From an uncultured Sphingomonadales bacterium (GTDB taxonomy: Bacteria; Pseudomonadota; Alphaproteobacteria; Sphingomonadales; Sphingomonadaceae): a DNA stretch of 13,124 nucleotides. The notes under the pieces are model-generated. The model worked only from the letters and a program-made list of their open reading frames with translations, ran no database searches and was not told the origin of the DNA. The position numbers were made by a program, and so were the translations under genes. Within the stretch, counting starts at the first letter, position 1, and each line of letters starts with the position of its first letter. Positions 7,100 to 13,124 of the stretch are shown here, piece by piece. The stretch covers positions 1 to 13,124 of the forward strand of contig CAIKKO010000151.1 of assembly GCA_903828025.1 (NCBI GenBank), read 5' to 3'.

Positions 7100-7322
7100 T
7101 GGTATCCTTCCCCGAGGCGGCCCCCGCAGCAGGGGCTGCATGCCGTTTAGACGTGCTAAGCGAGAAACCCTATAGGCAATGCGCAAGGCCCGCCGCAATG
7201 GCCTCAGCGGCAAGTTGCCGCATTGTCATGTCGTATTCATTGTAGCGCCAGCCCGCGCAGCCTAAGACCGCACCCTATCATCACCTATGCCTCCCCCATG
7301 GGCCCGCCAAGGAACGCTGCCG
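7100..7322. other. Divergent intergenic region between the export operon and the hydrolase-like lipoprotein
   Basis: This 223-bp spacer separates two divergently read genes and must hold the control regions of both. It is less GC-rich than the flanking genes. A candidate promoter for the leftward operon is listed separately. For the rightward gene, the stretch 7215-7245 (TTGCCG, then the AT-richer TCGTATTCATTGTAG) is where a promoter might lie, but I found no convincing -35/-10 pair there. The rightward ribosome binding site AAGGA is at 7309-7313. I see no coding sequence or RNA gene in the spacer. Confidence 0.6.
7169..7198 (-). promoter_or_regulatory. Candidate sigma-70-type promoter for the export operon
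   Basis: On the minus strand TTGCGG (7198-7193) is followed after 18 bases by TATAGG (7174-7169). These match the -35 and -10 consensus at 3 and 4 of 6 positions. Transcription would begin near 7161 and give a leader of about 60 nucleotides before the GTG start at 7099. This is a visual prediction only. Confidence 0.35.
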
Positions 7323-8534
7323 ATGCCTGCACGATTTTCCCTGCTCACCTCGCTGCGCGCAGCCCTGCTGGGTTCGCTGCTGATCCTGCCCGCGTGCATG
7401 GCGTCCACTCAGCTCGCGGCGCAACCGGCCGGCGCATTGGGGAGCATCCCCGACGACCAGATCACCTTCGCGCAGATCACCGACAACCGCCCGCTCGATC
7501 TCAGCCAGACGGGCAGCGAAGTCGGGTTCATCTGGAGCGGCTGGGGCCCCGGCGGCAAGGGCGATCGCCGCACCCGCGGCAGCTTCTATTACCCGATGGA
7601 CCGCGATCTCGACAAAACGCATGACATGGAATGGTACAAGGCCAACCATCCCGATTGGGCGGTCTACAAGTGCGATCAGACCTCGCCCGCCCCGGTGTTC
7701 GTCTATAGCTGGGGCTTCAACACCCCGCTCGACCTGACCAATCCGGACGTGCGCAATTATGTGATCAATGAACACGTCGCCCCGGCAATCGCCGAAGGCC
7801 GCCGGGTCATCGCGCTCGACAACGTGAGCCTCAACAACGATTCGAACCGCTGCGGCGTGTGGCGGAACGGCCAGTGGCAGCAGCTTTATTCGGGCGAGAA
7901 GCAGGACCCGGTCTACGCCAATGCGGTGCTCGACTATCTCGGCTGGCTCGCGCGCGAGATCCACGCGCGCGGCGGGCAGCTGGCGCTCAACGCCAAAGTC
8001 AATTTCACCTCGCCCGAACTGACGCAGAAGTTGGTAGCGCTGGGTGATATCTGGCTGGAGGAAGCCGCCTTTACCCGTGATTGTCAGGGCCGGGTGAGCG
8101 ACGACTACTGGAAGACCAAATTCAATCTCTCGCGCTGGGCTGCGGCGCGCATGCCGTGGATCGACAGCGACAAGAGCTGCGCCTCTCCGGGCGAAATGAA
8201 CGCCGACGAAGCGCAATGGGTGGTTGGCAATTTCCTGCTGGTGCGCGGCCGCCAGAGCTATCTTTCGGTGATCCACGACGGCGACAGCAAGGGCGTGATC
8301 CCCTATCCCGCCACGCTCAATCCGCCGGTCGGGCGGCCTGCGAGCGAGCCCTTTGCCATCGACGGCGGCTGGGCGCGCAAGTATGAGCGCGGGCTTGTCG
8401 TGGTGAACCCTTCCTCGAAGGACACGCTGCATTATGGCCTGCCAGAGGGCGACTGGACCGATGCGGCGGGCCAGCCGGTCTCGCGCGAGCTGACTCTGGC
8501 ACCGACAACGGCACGGGTGCTGATCGCGCGCTAA
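7323..8534 (+). CDS. Putative secreted glycoside-hydrolase-like lipoprotein (GHL-type TIM barrel)
   Basis: This 403-residue exported protein resembles the hypothetical glycosyl-hydrolase families related to TIM-barrel hydrolases (GHL15/GH114-like); I recognise the style rather than a specific enzyme. The N-terminus MPARFSLLTSLRAALL starts a signal peptide, with a possible lipobox LPAC at Cys25; proline at -2 makes it non-standard. Candidate catalytic acids are Asp166 (VIALDNVSLNN) and Glu246/Glu247 (DIWLEEAAF), at positions where barrel strands typically end. The segment RKYERGLVVVNPSS (352-365) matches the C-terminal beta region common in such proteins. The start is the ATG at 7323 with AAGGA nine bases upstream; an in-frame ATG at 7287 lacks such a site. 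It is the only plus-strand gene, divergent from the export operon, and its TAA overlaps the sulfotransferase stop. Trimming or release of the exported polysaccharide is inferred. Confidence 0.8.
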   Translation: MPARFSLLTSLRAALLGSLLILPACMASTQLAAQPAGALGSIPDDQITFAQITDNRPLDLSQTGSEVGFIWSGWGPGGKGDRRTRGSFYYPMDRDLDKTHDMEWYKANHPDWAVYKCDQTSPAPVFVYSWGFNTPLDLTNPDVRNYVINEHVAPAIAEGRRVIALDNVSLNNDSNRCGVWRNGQWQQLYSGEKQDPVYANAVLDYLGWLAREIHARGGQLALNAKVNFTSPELTQKLVALGDIWLEEAAFTRDCQGRVSDDYWKTKFNLSRWAAARMPWIDSDKSCASPGEMNADEAQWVVGNFLLVRGRQSYLSVIHDGDSKGVIPYPATLNPPVGRPASEPFAIDGGWARKYERGLVVVNPSSKDTLHYGLPEGDWTDAAGQPVSRELTLAPTTARVLIAR

Positions 8535-9289
8535 ATGTACCCGAATGCTGCGCGGTAGGCCGCGCAACCTTCGGTGATTTCGGCGACCAGCGCTTGCTCC
8601 TCGGGATCCAGCGCGCGGGCGGCAAGGCTCGGCGCGGCTTGGCCAATCCCGCCGCCGTGGCGCTCGGCCTCGAATCCCCGGCCAAAGTGGCCGAGATGGC
8701 GCGCAACGTCGCCATCGCCCGCCCAGCCGGTGAAGGCGGCGAGCGCCGCGCGTTCATCAGCGGAAGCCACAAAATCCTCGTAGCGCGTGATGCGATGCGG
8801 CGTGCCCTGCGCCCGCAGCGTTTCGCACAAGGCGGCGATCAGCTCTGTCTCGCGCCGGCAATAAGCCGCGACCCAGGCGGCATCGAAGCGGTCGCGATTA
8901 CCCTGAACGCGGTGCTTTTCGAGGAAGCTCGCGGCAATCGCATCAATATCGCGCACGGTGACGACGACGCGCGGCGGAGCGAAGGCGGCAAGCACTTTGC
9001 GGTGTTCGCTGCCCAGCACTTCCTTGATCGCCCAGCGCTTGCCTGCAAGGCGCGGCGCGAACAGGCGCTGGAAGCGCGCCTGCCAATCGGCATCGGCCAA
9101 GGCCCATTCCTCGTCCGTGGCGGCGATGCCGAGTTCGGCAAACTGGCGGTGCAGCATCGCCGGATTTTGCAGATCGAGCAGAAACGGCTCGATCAGCACG
9201 ATCTGCTCGGGCGGGCGCGTCAACCAGTTGGCGATCATCGTGCTGCCCGAACGGCCGAGCGAGGCGATGAGGAAATCCGGCGAATTCAT
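8531..9289 (-). CDS. Sulfotransferase family protein (PAPS-dependent)
   Basis: This 252-residue protein carries both PAPS-binding elements of sulfotransferases. The N-terminal 5'-phosphosulfate loop is IASLGRSGSTMIANWL (8-23), and the 3'-phosphate site is VVVTVRDIDAIAASFLEKHR (108-127), with Arg113 and Ser121 as the usual binding residues. RYEDFV (169-174) is also typical. It would transfer sulfate from PAPS, most likely to a sugar of the polysaccharide made by this locus; the acceptor cannot be read from the sequence. The start is the ATG at 9289, which overlaps the glycosyltransferase stop as ATGA and has GGAGG seven bases upstream. An in-frame start at 9310 would lengthen the overlap without a better site. 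It is the last gene of its group, and its TAG overlaps the TAA of the convergent lipoprotein gene. Confidence 0.87.
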   Translation of the reverse strand: MNSPDFLIASLGRSGSTMIANWLTRPPEQIVLIEPFLLDLQNPAMLHRQFAELGIAATDEEWALADADWQARFQRLFAPRLAGKRWAIKEVLGSEHRKVLAAFAPPRVVVTVRDIDAIAASFLEKHRVQGNRDRFDAAWVAAYCRRETELIAALCETLRAQGTPHRITRYEDFVASADERAALAAFTGWAGDGDVARHLGHFGRGFEAERHGGGIGQAAPSLAARALDPEEQALVAEITEGCAAYRAAFGYI

Positions 9290-10419
9290 GCCATGGCCTC
9301 CGCCATCCACGCCAGCTCGCGCGGGATCATGCCCTCGTGCCCCGATTGCGCGCGCACCCGTGCGGCGGCAGCGGCCGAGCGCGCGAGGAACAGCGCCGGG
9401 TCCTCCACCATCACCGCGATTTCCCGCGCGAGGCCCGACGCATCATCCGCCCCGGCAAGCCCCGCGCAATCCGGGTCGACAAATTCAGGCACCGCGAACA
9501 CCGCATTGGTCACAGGCACGAGGCCTGAGGCCATCGCCTCATCGCGCGAAACGCCCTGCGTATCGAGCCGCGAGGGGACGAGGAAAATCCCGTGGCTGGC
9601 ATGCAGGCGCGCGATTTCGTGCTGCTCGACAAAGCGGCGCTCAAGCGTGACATTGGCCAGACCGCGCAGCGGCGCAAACGTCTCCTCGAACAGCGGCCCA
9701 TCGCCGACGAATGTGAAGCGCATCGCGCCGAACCATGGCCGGCCCTGCAAGGCGAGCACGGCGGCGGCGGCCATGTCATTGCCGTAAGCCATGGTGTGAT
9801 GCGGGCGGACCGAGAGCACCGCGAACCGGTCGGCGGCCGCCTTGGGGCGATAGGCGAACAGATCGGTGTCGATCGGATTGTGCAGCACCGTGGTGTGATC
9901 GTCCTGCAGCAAAGCGCCCAGATCACCGCGCATCACCTCGCGCGCGTTGGCCGATACGAACGCCAGCCGCAAGTTTTTGGGCCACACGGCCAGCGCCTCA
10001 CGCCAGAAGGCGATGCGGATCTCGAGCAAGGATTGCTGCGCGGCCAGATCGGCAGGGTCGCTGATCCACCGCACCTTCCCGCGCTGGATGCCGGGAATTT
10101 CCGTGCCGTGGAGCCAGGCGCAGACCGGCAGCGCGGGCGCGATTGCGGCGAAGGCGGGCCAGAGCATTTCGCTGAGGCCGTGGAGGGCGACGACGTCCGG
10201 GGCAAAATCCGCCAAGGCGCTGCCCAGCGCCTGAAGCCCACCGGTCTCGCAAGCCACGCCGTCGAAAACGTGGTGCCCCGCCCCGCCCGCCGGATCGAAG
10301 CGGAACACCGTGACCGCGTGGCCGAGTGCGCGGTAGGCCAGCACGCGGCGGTGGACGAAAGGGTACTGATAGAGGTCGTCCGCGCTCGGATAAGAGCGGG
10401 TCAGCACGAAGATGCGCAA
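9286..10419 (-). CDS. Glycosyltransferase, GT4 family (GT-B fold)
   Basis: This 377-residue enzyme has the two-Rossmann-domain layout of GT4 retaining glycosyltransferases. The N-terminus MRIFVLTRSYPS and the acceptor-domain HG motif WLHGTE (102-107) are visible, as are HNPID (180-184), FVGDGPL (237-243) and the donor-site region RLDTQGVSRDEAMASG (284-299). In the EX7E motif of this region the second glutamate is present (Glu294), but the first position is Asp286. It would transfer a sugar from a nucleotide donor in polysaccharide assembly; donor and acceptor are unknown. The start is TTG at 10419 with GGAG nine bases upstream; no ATG lies near, and the next candidate (a GTG four codons in) would cut the first strand. 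It lies 16 bp after the TPR/acyltransferase gene and overlaps the sulfotransferase gene. Confidence 0.9.
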   Translation of the reverse strand: MRIFVLTRSYPSADDLYQYPFVHRRVLAYRALGHAVTVFRFDPAGGAGHHVFDGVACETGGLQALGSALADFAPDVVALHGLSEMLWPAFAAIAPALPVCAWLHGTEIPGIQRGKVRWISDPADLAAQQSLLEIRIAFWREALAVWPKNLRLAFVSANAREVMRGDLGALLQDDHTTVLHNPIDTDLFAYRPKAAADRFAVLSVRPHHTMAYGNDMAAAAVLALQGRPWFGAMRFTFVGDGPLFEETFAPLRGLANVTLERRFVEQHEIARLHASHGIFLVPSRLDTQGVSRDEAMASGLVPVTNAVFAVPEFVDPDCAGLAGADDASGLAREIAVMVEDPALFLARSAAAAARVRAQSGHEGMIPRELAWMAEAMA

Positions 10420-10435
10420 GCGAGCTCGCTCCGCT

Positions 10436-12442
10436 CTAGCGGATCAGGCGCCAGATCCCGCCCGAAAGGCGCAGGTTCTGCGGCTCCCCGGCAAGGAACG
10501 TGCGCAAATGCCCGAAATAGGCGGCCTGCCAGCGCGCCGCATAGTCGTTCGCGCTTTCCTCCGGCTCGGGCATCGGCAGCGCCTTGAGCACGAAACCGAG
10601 CCGGTTGTCCGGCCGCCACACCGGCGCGACGAACGCCGAGGACGCGCCCATCCGGTAGGCAGTGCGCGAGGCGAACTGCGAATAGGTCACCTCGCGGCCT
10701 TCAAACATGATGCGCGGCGCGGCGAGATTGATCGCACCATCGACCACCACGACCACGATATTGTCCTGCCCCAGCGCCCGCATGAACGCACGCGCGACTT
10801 GCGTGTCGGTCTGGTCGCTCGTCGAGATCAGCGATTCCGCATAAGACGTGCGCGCCACGCTCGGGGTCGAGGCCAGCCAGCGCGAGCGTTCGCCGATCAG
10901 TTCGAGCGAGAGCGGCCCGAAGTACATCGCGCCGATATGCGCTGAGGCATAGACCACACCTTTGCCCGGCGCGAGCGCGCGCATGCCGACCGTGAACTCC
11001 TCCAGAAAATCGAGCTCGTCGGCGAAATGGACCATTGCCTCATGCGCCTGATCGTCGCGGCATTCGAGCCAATCGAGCAAGTAGTGATCCGCCAGATGGC
11101 CCCACTTGGCGCGGCGTTCCCATTCGGCGCGGTCCAACGTGGAGGCGGGATCGCGCAGCGACCAGGCCCAATCGAGCCGCCCTTCGGGGATCTTTGCCGT
11201 ATCAAGGCGGTCCCAAAGCGCGGTGAGCCCTTCATCAAAGGTGGGCGGCAACCCGGCACGGCGCTTGGCGACATAGGCGTCAAACACCTCCGCCGCCTCA
11301 TCGCGGTGCCCGGCCTGCGCGAGCGCGCCCGCCGCAAAGCGCTGCCAGCGCCCGCCATCCTCGGGCAGCAAGGTCAGCAGGATACGGAACGAAGCCGCCG
11401 CCGCCTCATACTGGCCCGCCTGCTTGAGCGCGCGGGCATAGAGCGCGCGCACTTGCGCCAGTTTGGGCTGCAGCTCGCAGGTCTTGGCGAGATAGGGGAG
11501 CGCGGCATCGACTTTGCCCGCGCGCAGCAGGATATCGCCCAGCGCGGCGTTCATCTGGATATCATCGGGCGCGAGCGCGAGCCCGGCCTCGAAATGCTTG
11601 ATCGCGCGCTCCGCCCGCTCGGCGAGTGCGCCGCCCGCCTGCCACGCCTGCCCCAGATGCGAGCGCAACATCGCGCCCTCAATCCCATCGCGCACCAGAC
11701 CCTCGCCCAGCGCAATCGCCGCAGCATGACGCCCGGCACGAAACAGCGCCTGCACCAGATAGCCCGCGAGCGAAGCACTGGTCACGGTTTCCGGATCGAC
11801 TTTGGCCGCGAGATCGGCGGCCTCGGAAAAGGCCTGCGCGCGCAGCAGCACGGCGAGCATGATCGCGGTGAGGCGTTCTTCGGCGGACGGTGCGCCGCCC
11901 ATATCACGCACCAGCGCCAGCGCCTCATCCACGCGCCCGGCCTGCAACCGGTATTGGATGCGGCCGACCATGGCGAGTTGTCCGCCCCCGGCACCGACAA
12001 GCTGCTCGGCGCGGTCGGCATCGGCAATCGCTTCGTCCCAGCGGCGCTGGCGCGCGCGCACGCCGCCGCGCTGCGTATAATCTTCGGCGAGCGGGGGCAG
12101 CGCCTCGATCAGAGTGTCGAGCAGCACCCCGGCCGCGTCGATCTGCCCCGCGCGCAACAAGGGTGAAATCGCCAGCACGCGCATGTCGCGCCGCCCGTCC
12201 GCGTCGCGGATCAAGGCAGGGGTGATCCCCTCTGCTCCGATCACGCCCGCGCGCAGCCGGGCCAAAGCGATCAGCAGCTGCGCCTTGGCATCGGGTTCGT
12301 AGCCGCCAGCTGCTGCGGCCTTGGCAGCGTCCAGCCCTTCACGCCAGTTCGACGCGCGGATCAGCGAGCAGGCCTCGGCAAAGGGATCGTCGGGCGAAGC
12401 GGGCTGATCAGTCAGCAGGATTGGCGAAAGCGTCGCAGTCAT
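10436..12442 (-). CDS. TPR-repeat protein fused to a C-terminal LpxL/HtrB-like acyltransferase domain
   Basis: This 668-residue protein has two parts. Residues 1 to about 400 are alpha-helical TPR-like repeats, for example AIKHFEAGLALAPDDIQMNA and AALPYLAKTCELQPKLAQ-type helices, typical of protein-binding scaffolds. About residues 410-668 resemble the lysophospholipid acyltransferase superfamily branch of lipid A acyltransferases (LpxL/HtrB): GKGVVYASAHIGAMYFG (493-509), VVVVVDGAINLAAPRIMF and AYRMGASSAFVAPVWRPD. In that family the catalytic motif is HX4(D/E); here it is His502 followed by IGAM and Tyr507, so the acidic partner is missing or displaced. No transmembrane anchor is obvious. The ATG at 12442 has AAAGG eight bases upstream. 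It lies 34 bp after the epimerase gene and 16 bp before the glycosyltransferase. A role in acylating a lipid anchor or glycan, or as a non-catalytic scaffold, is possible. Confidence 0.8.
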   Translation of the reverse strand: MTATLSPILLTDQPASPDDPFAEACSLIRASNWREGLDAAKAAAAGGYEPDAKAQLLIALARLRAGVIGAEGITPALIRDADGRRDMRVLAISPLLRAGQIDAAGVLLDTLIEALPPLAEDYTQRGGVRARQRRWDEAIADADRAEQLVGAGGGQLAMVGRIQYRLQAGRVDEALALVRDMGGAPSAEERLTAIMLAVLLRAQAFSEAADLAAKVDPETVTSASLAGYLVQALFRAGRHAAAIALGEGLVRDGIEGAMLRSHLGQAWQAGGALAERAERAIKHFEAGLALAPDDIQMNAALGDILLRAGKVDAALPYLAKTCELQPKLAQVRALYARALKQAGQYEAAAASFRILLTLLPEDGGRWQRFAAGALAQAGHRDEAAEVFDAYVAKRRAGLPPTFDEGLTALWDRLDTAKIPEGRLDWAWSLRDPASTLDRAEWERRAKWGHLADHYLLDWLECRDDQAHEAMVHFADELDFLEEFTVGMRALAPGKGVVYASAHIGAMYFGPLSLELIGERSRWLASTPSVARTSYAESLISTSDQTDTQVARAFMRALGQDNIVVVVVDGAINLAAPRIMFEGREVTYSQFASRTAYRMGASSAFVAPVWRPDNRLGFVLKALPMPEPEESANDYAARWQAAYFGHLRTFLAGEPQNLRLSGGIWRLIR

Positions 12443-12476
12443 TCGTTCGGCCTTTCGCAGCCGCGCGCCGCACCGG

Positions 12477-13124
12477 TCAACCGGCAGCGGCTGCGCCCGC
12501 GTTCATGTATTCCAGATACCACTTCACGAAATTGGCGACACCCTGTTTTACCGTCATGGCCGGCTTGTAGCCCAGTTCGCGCTCAAGGTCCGAAACATCG
12601 GCAAAGGTATCGGGCACATCGCCCGCTTGCAACGGCAGCAGGTTGCGCTCTGCCTTCTTGCCCAGCGCGTCTTCCAGCGCCTCGATATACTCCGTTAGCT
12701 TGACCGGGTTGTTGTTGCCGATGTTGTAGATCCGGTAGGGCGCGTTGCTCGTGGCGGGATCGGGGTTGCGCGCATCCCACGCCGGATTGGGCGCGGCGGC
12801 CTGATCGCAGGCGCGGATCACACCCTCGACGATATCGGCCACATAAGTGAAATCGCGCGTGTGGTTGCCATAGTTGAACACGTCGATGGGCTTGCCCGCG
12901 ATGATGTTCTTGGCAAACAGAAACAGCGCCATATCCGGCCGGCCCCATGGCCCATAGACCGTGAAGAAGCGCAGGCCCGTGGTCGGCAAGCGGTAGAGAT
13001 GGCTGTAGCTGTGCGCCATCAGCTCGTTCGCCTTCTTGGTCGCGGCATAGAACTGCAGCGGATGGTCGACGCCGACATGCTCGCTGAACGGCATGGCCTG
13101 ATTGGCCCCATAGACGCTGCTGGT
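12477..13124 (-). CDS. NAD-dependent epimerase, UDP-glucuronate 4-epimerase-like (partial, N-terminus beyond right edge)
   Basis: The visible 215 C-terminal residues belong to an extended short-chain dehydrogenase/reductase of about 330-340 residues in full. The catalytic serine region TSSVYGAN (1-8 of the visible part) and the Y-x3-K pair in YAATKKANE (Tyr26, Lys30) are present. TTGLRFFTVYGPWGRPDMA is the hallmark of UDP-glucuronate/UDP-galacturonate 4-epimerases of the LpsL/CapI group. The C-terminal part has YNIGNNNPVKL and LGYKP, also typical. The enzyme would interconvert UDP-glucuronate and UDP-galacturonate as a precursor for the polysaccharide; a UDP-N-acetyl sugar epimerase is less likely. 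The NAD-binding GxxGxxG end lies outside the window. The stop at 12477 is 34 bp upstream of the TPR/acyltransferase start, so the genes are probably cotranscribed. Confidence 0.93.
   Translation of the reverse strand, partial: TSSVYGANQAMPFSEHVGVDHPLQFYAATKKANELMAHSYSHLYRLPTTGLRFFTVYGPWGRPDMALFLFAKNIIAGKPIDVFNYGNHTRDFTYVADIVEGVIRACDQAAAPNPAWDARNPDPATSNAPYRIYNIGNNNPVKLTEYIEALEDALGKKAERNLLPLQAGDVPDTFADVSDLERELGYKPAMTVKQGVANFVKWYLEYMNAGAAAAG

Noticed and set aside
7215..7245. Promoter for the plus-strand lipoprotein gene
   Set aside because: TTGCCG and TTGTCA occur, but no -10 hexamer at 16-18 bp fits well enough to call.
7281..8567. 428-codon minus-strand open frame opposite the hydrolase-like lipoprotein
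   Set aside because: The plus-strand frame has a ribosome binding site, signal peptide and family-like motifs; the minus frame has no start signal or motifs.
9290..9310. Longer sulfotransferase start at 9310
   Set aside because: The ATG at 9289 has GGAGG at good spacing, an ATGA overlap and places the PAPS loop at the usual distance from the N-terminus.
8594..9787. 397-codon plus-strand open frame opposite the sulfotransferase and glycosyltransferase
   Set aside because: No motifs, and it is opposite two genes with clear PAPS-site and GT4 motifs.
12468..12484. CCGG-rich inverted repeat around the epimerase stop as a terminator
   Set aside because: The stem is very short, there is no T-run, and the 34-bp gap suggests cotranscription with the next gene.

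Overview
The window is GC-rich, densely packed bacterial DNA. Gene content (an NAD-linked FdsGB-type formate dehydrogenase, and a Wza/KpsE/KpsM/KpsT-type ABC capsule exporter) together with codon use points to an alphaproteobacterium, plausibly a sphingomonad/Erythrobacter-like lineage. The lineage is inference; no rRNA or other marker gene is present. I see no tRNA, rRNA, CRISPR array, insertion sequence or transposase.

Left part (1-2560, all minus strand): a LysR-type regulator, then fdsG (2Fe-2S subunit), then fdsB (FMN/NADH subunit, running off the left edge). fdsG and fdsB share an ATGA stop/start overlap. A perfect inverted repeat, TGATAG-N7-CTATCA, starts exactly at the lysR stop codon and lies just upstream of fdsG. 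It is a good candidate operator for the regulator. The catalytic molybdenum/tungsten subunit should lie beyond the left edge.

Spacer (2561-2674, minus-strand reading): 114 bp containing four head-to-tail copies of a 14-bp noncoding unit.

Middle part (2675-7099, minus strand): a four-gene polysaccharide export operon read as wza-like outer-membrane lipoprotein, KpsM-like permease, KpsT-like protein, KpsE-like polysaccharide co-polymerase. Two members are abnormal. The permease carries an N-terminal cytoplasmic extension of about 205 residues. The KpsT homologue keeps the overall sequence plan but has lost the Walker A lysine and P-loop glycines, the Q-loop, the signature motif, the Walker B glutamate and the H-loop histidine. 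It looks like a maintained pseudo-ATPase, and is the most unusual thing in the window.

Right part (7323-13124): a lone plus-strand lipoprotein resembling a glycoside-hydrolase-like TIM-barrel family. It is transcribed divergently from the export operon across a 223-bp spacer and converges on a minus-strand biosynthetic group, with the two stop codons overlapping. That group reads: UDP-glucuronate 4-epimerase-like enzyme (runs off the right edge), a TPR protein fused to a lipid-A-type acyltransferase domain with an altered HX4(D/E) motif, a GT4 glycosyltransferase, and a PAPS sulfotransferase.

Taken together, the right two thirds appear to be a surface polysaccharide locus. The epimerase would supply a uronic acid, the glycosyltransferase would build the chain, the sulfotransferase would sulfate it, and the acyltransferase-like domain may act on a lipid carrier. 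The Wza/KpsE/KpsM/KpsT-like set would export it, and the secreted hydrolase-like lipoprotein may trim or release it. This division of labour is inferred from families and context.
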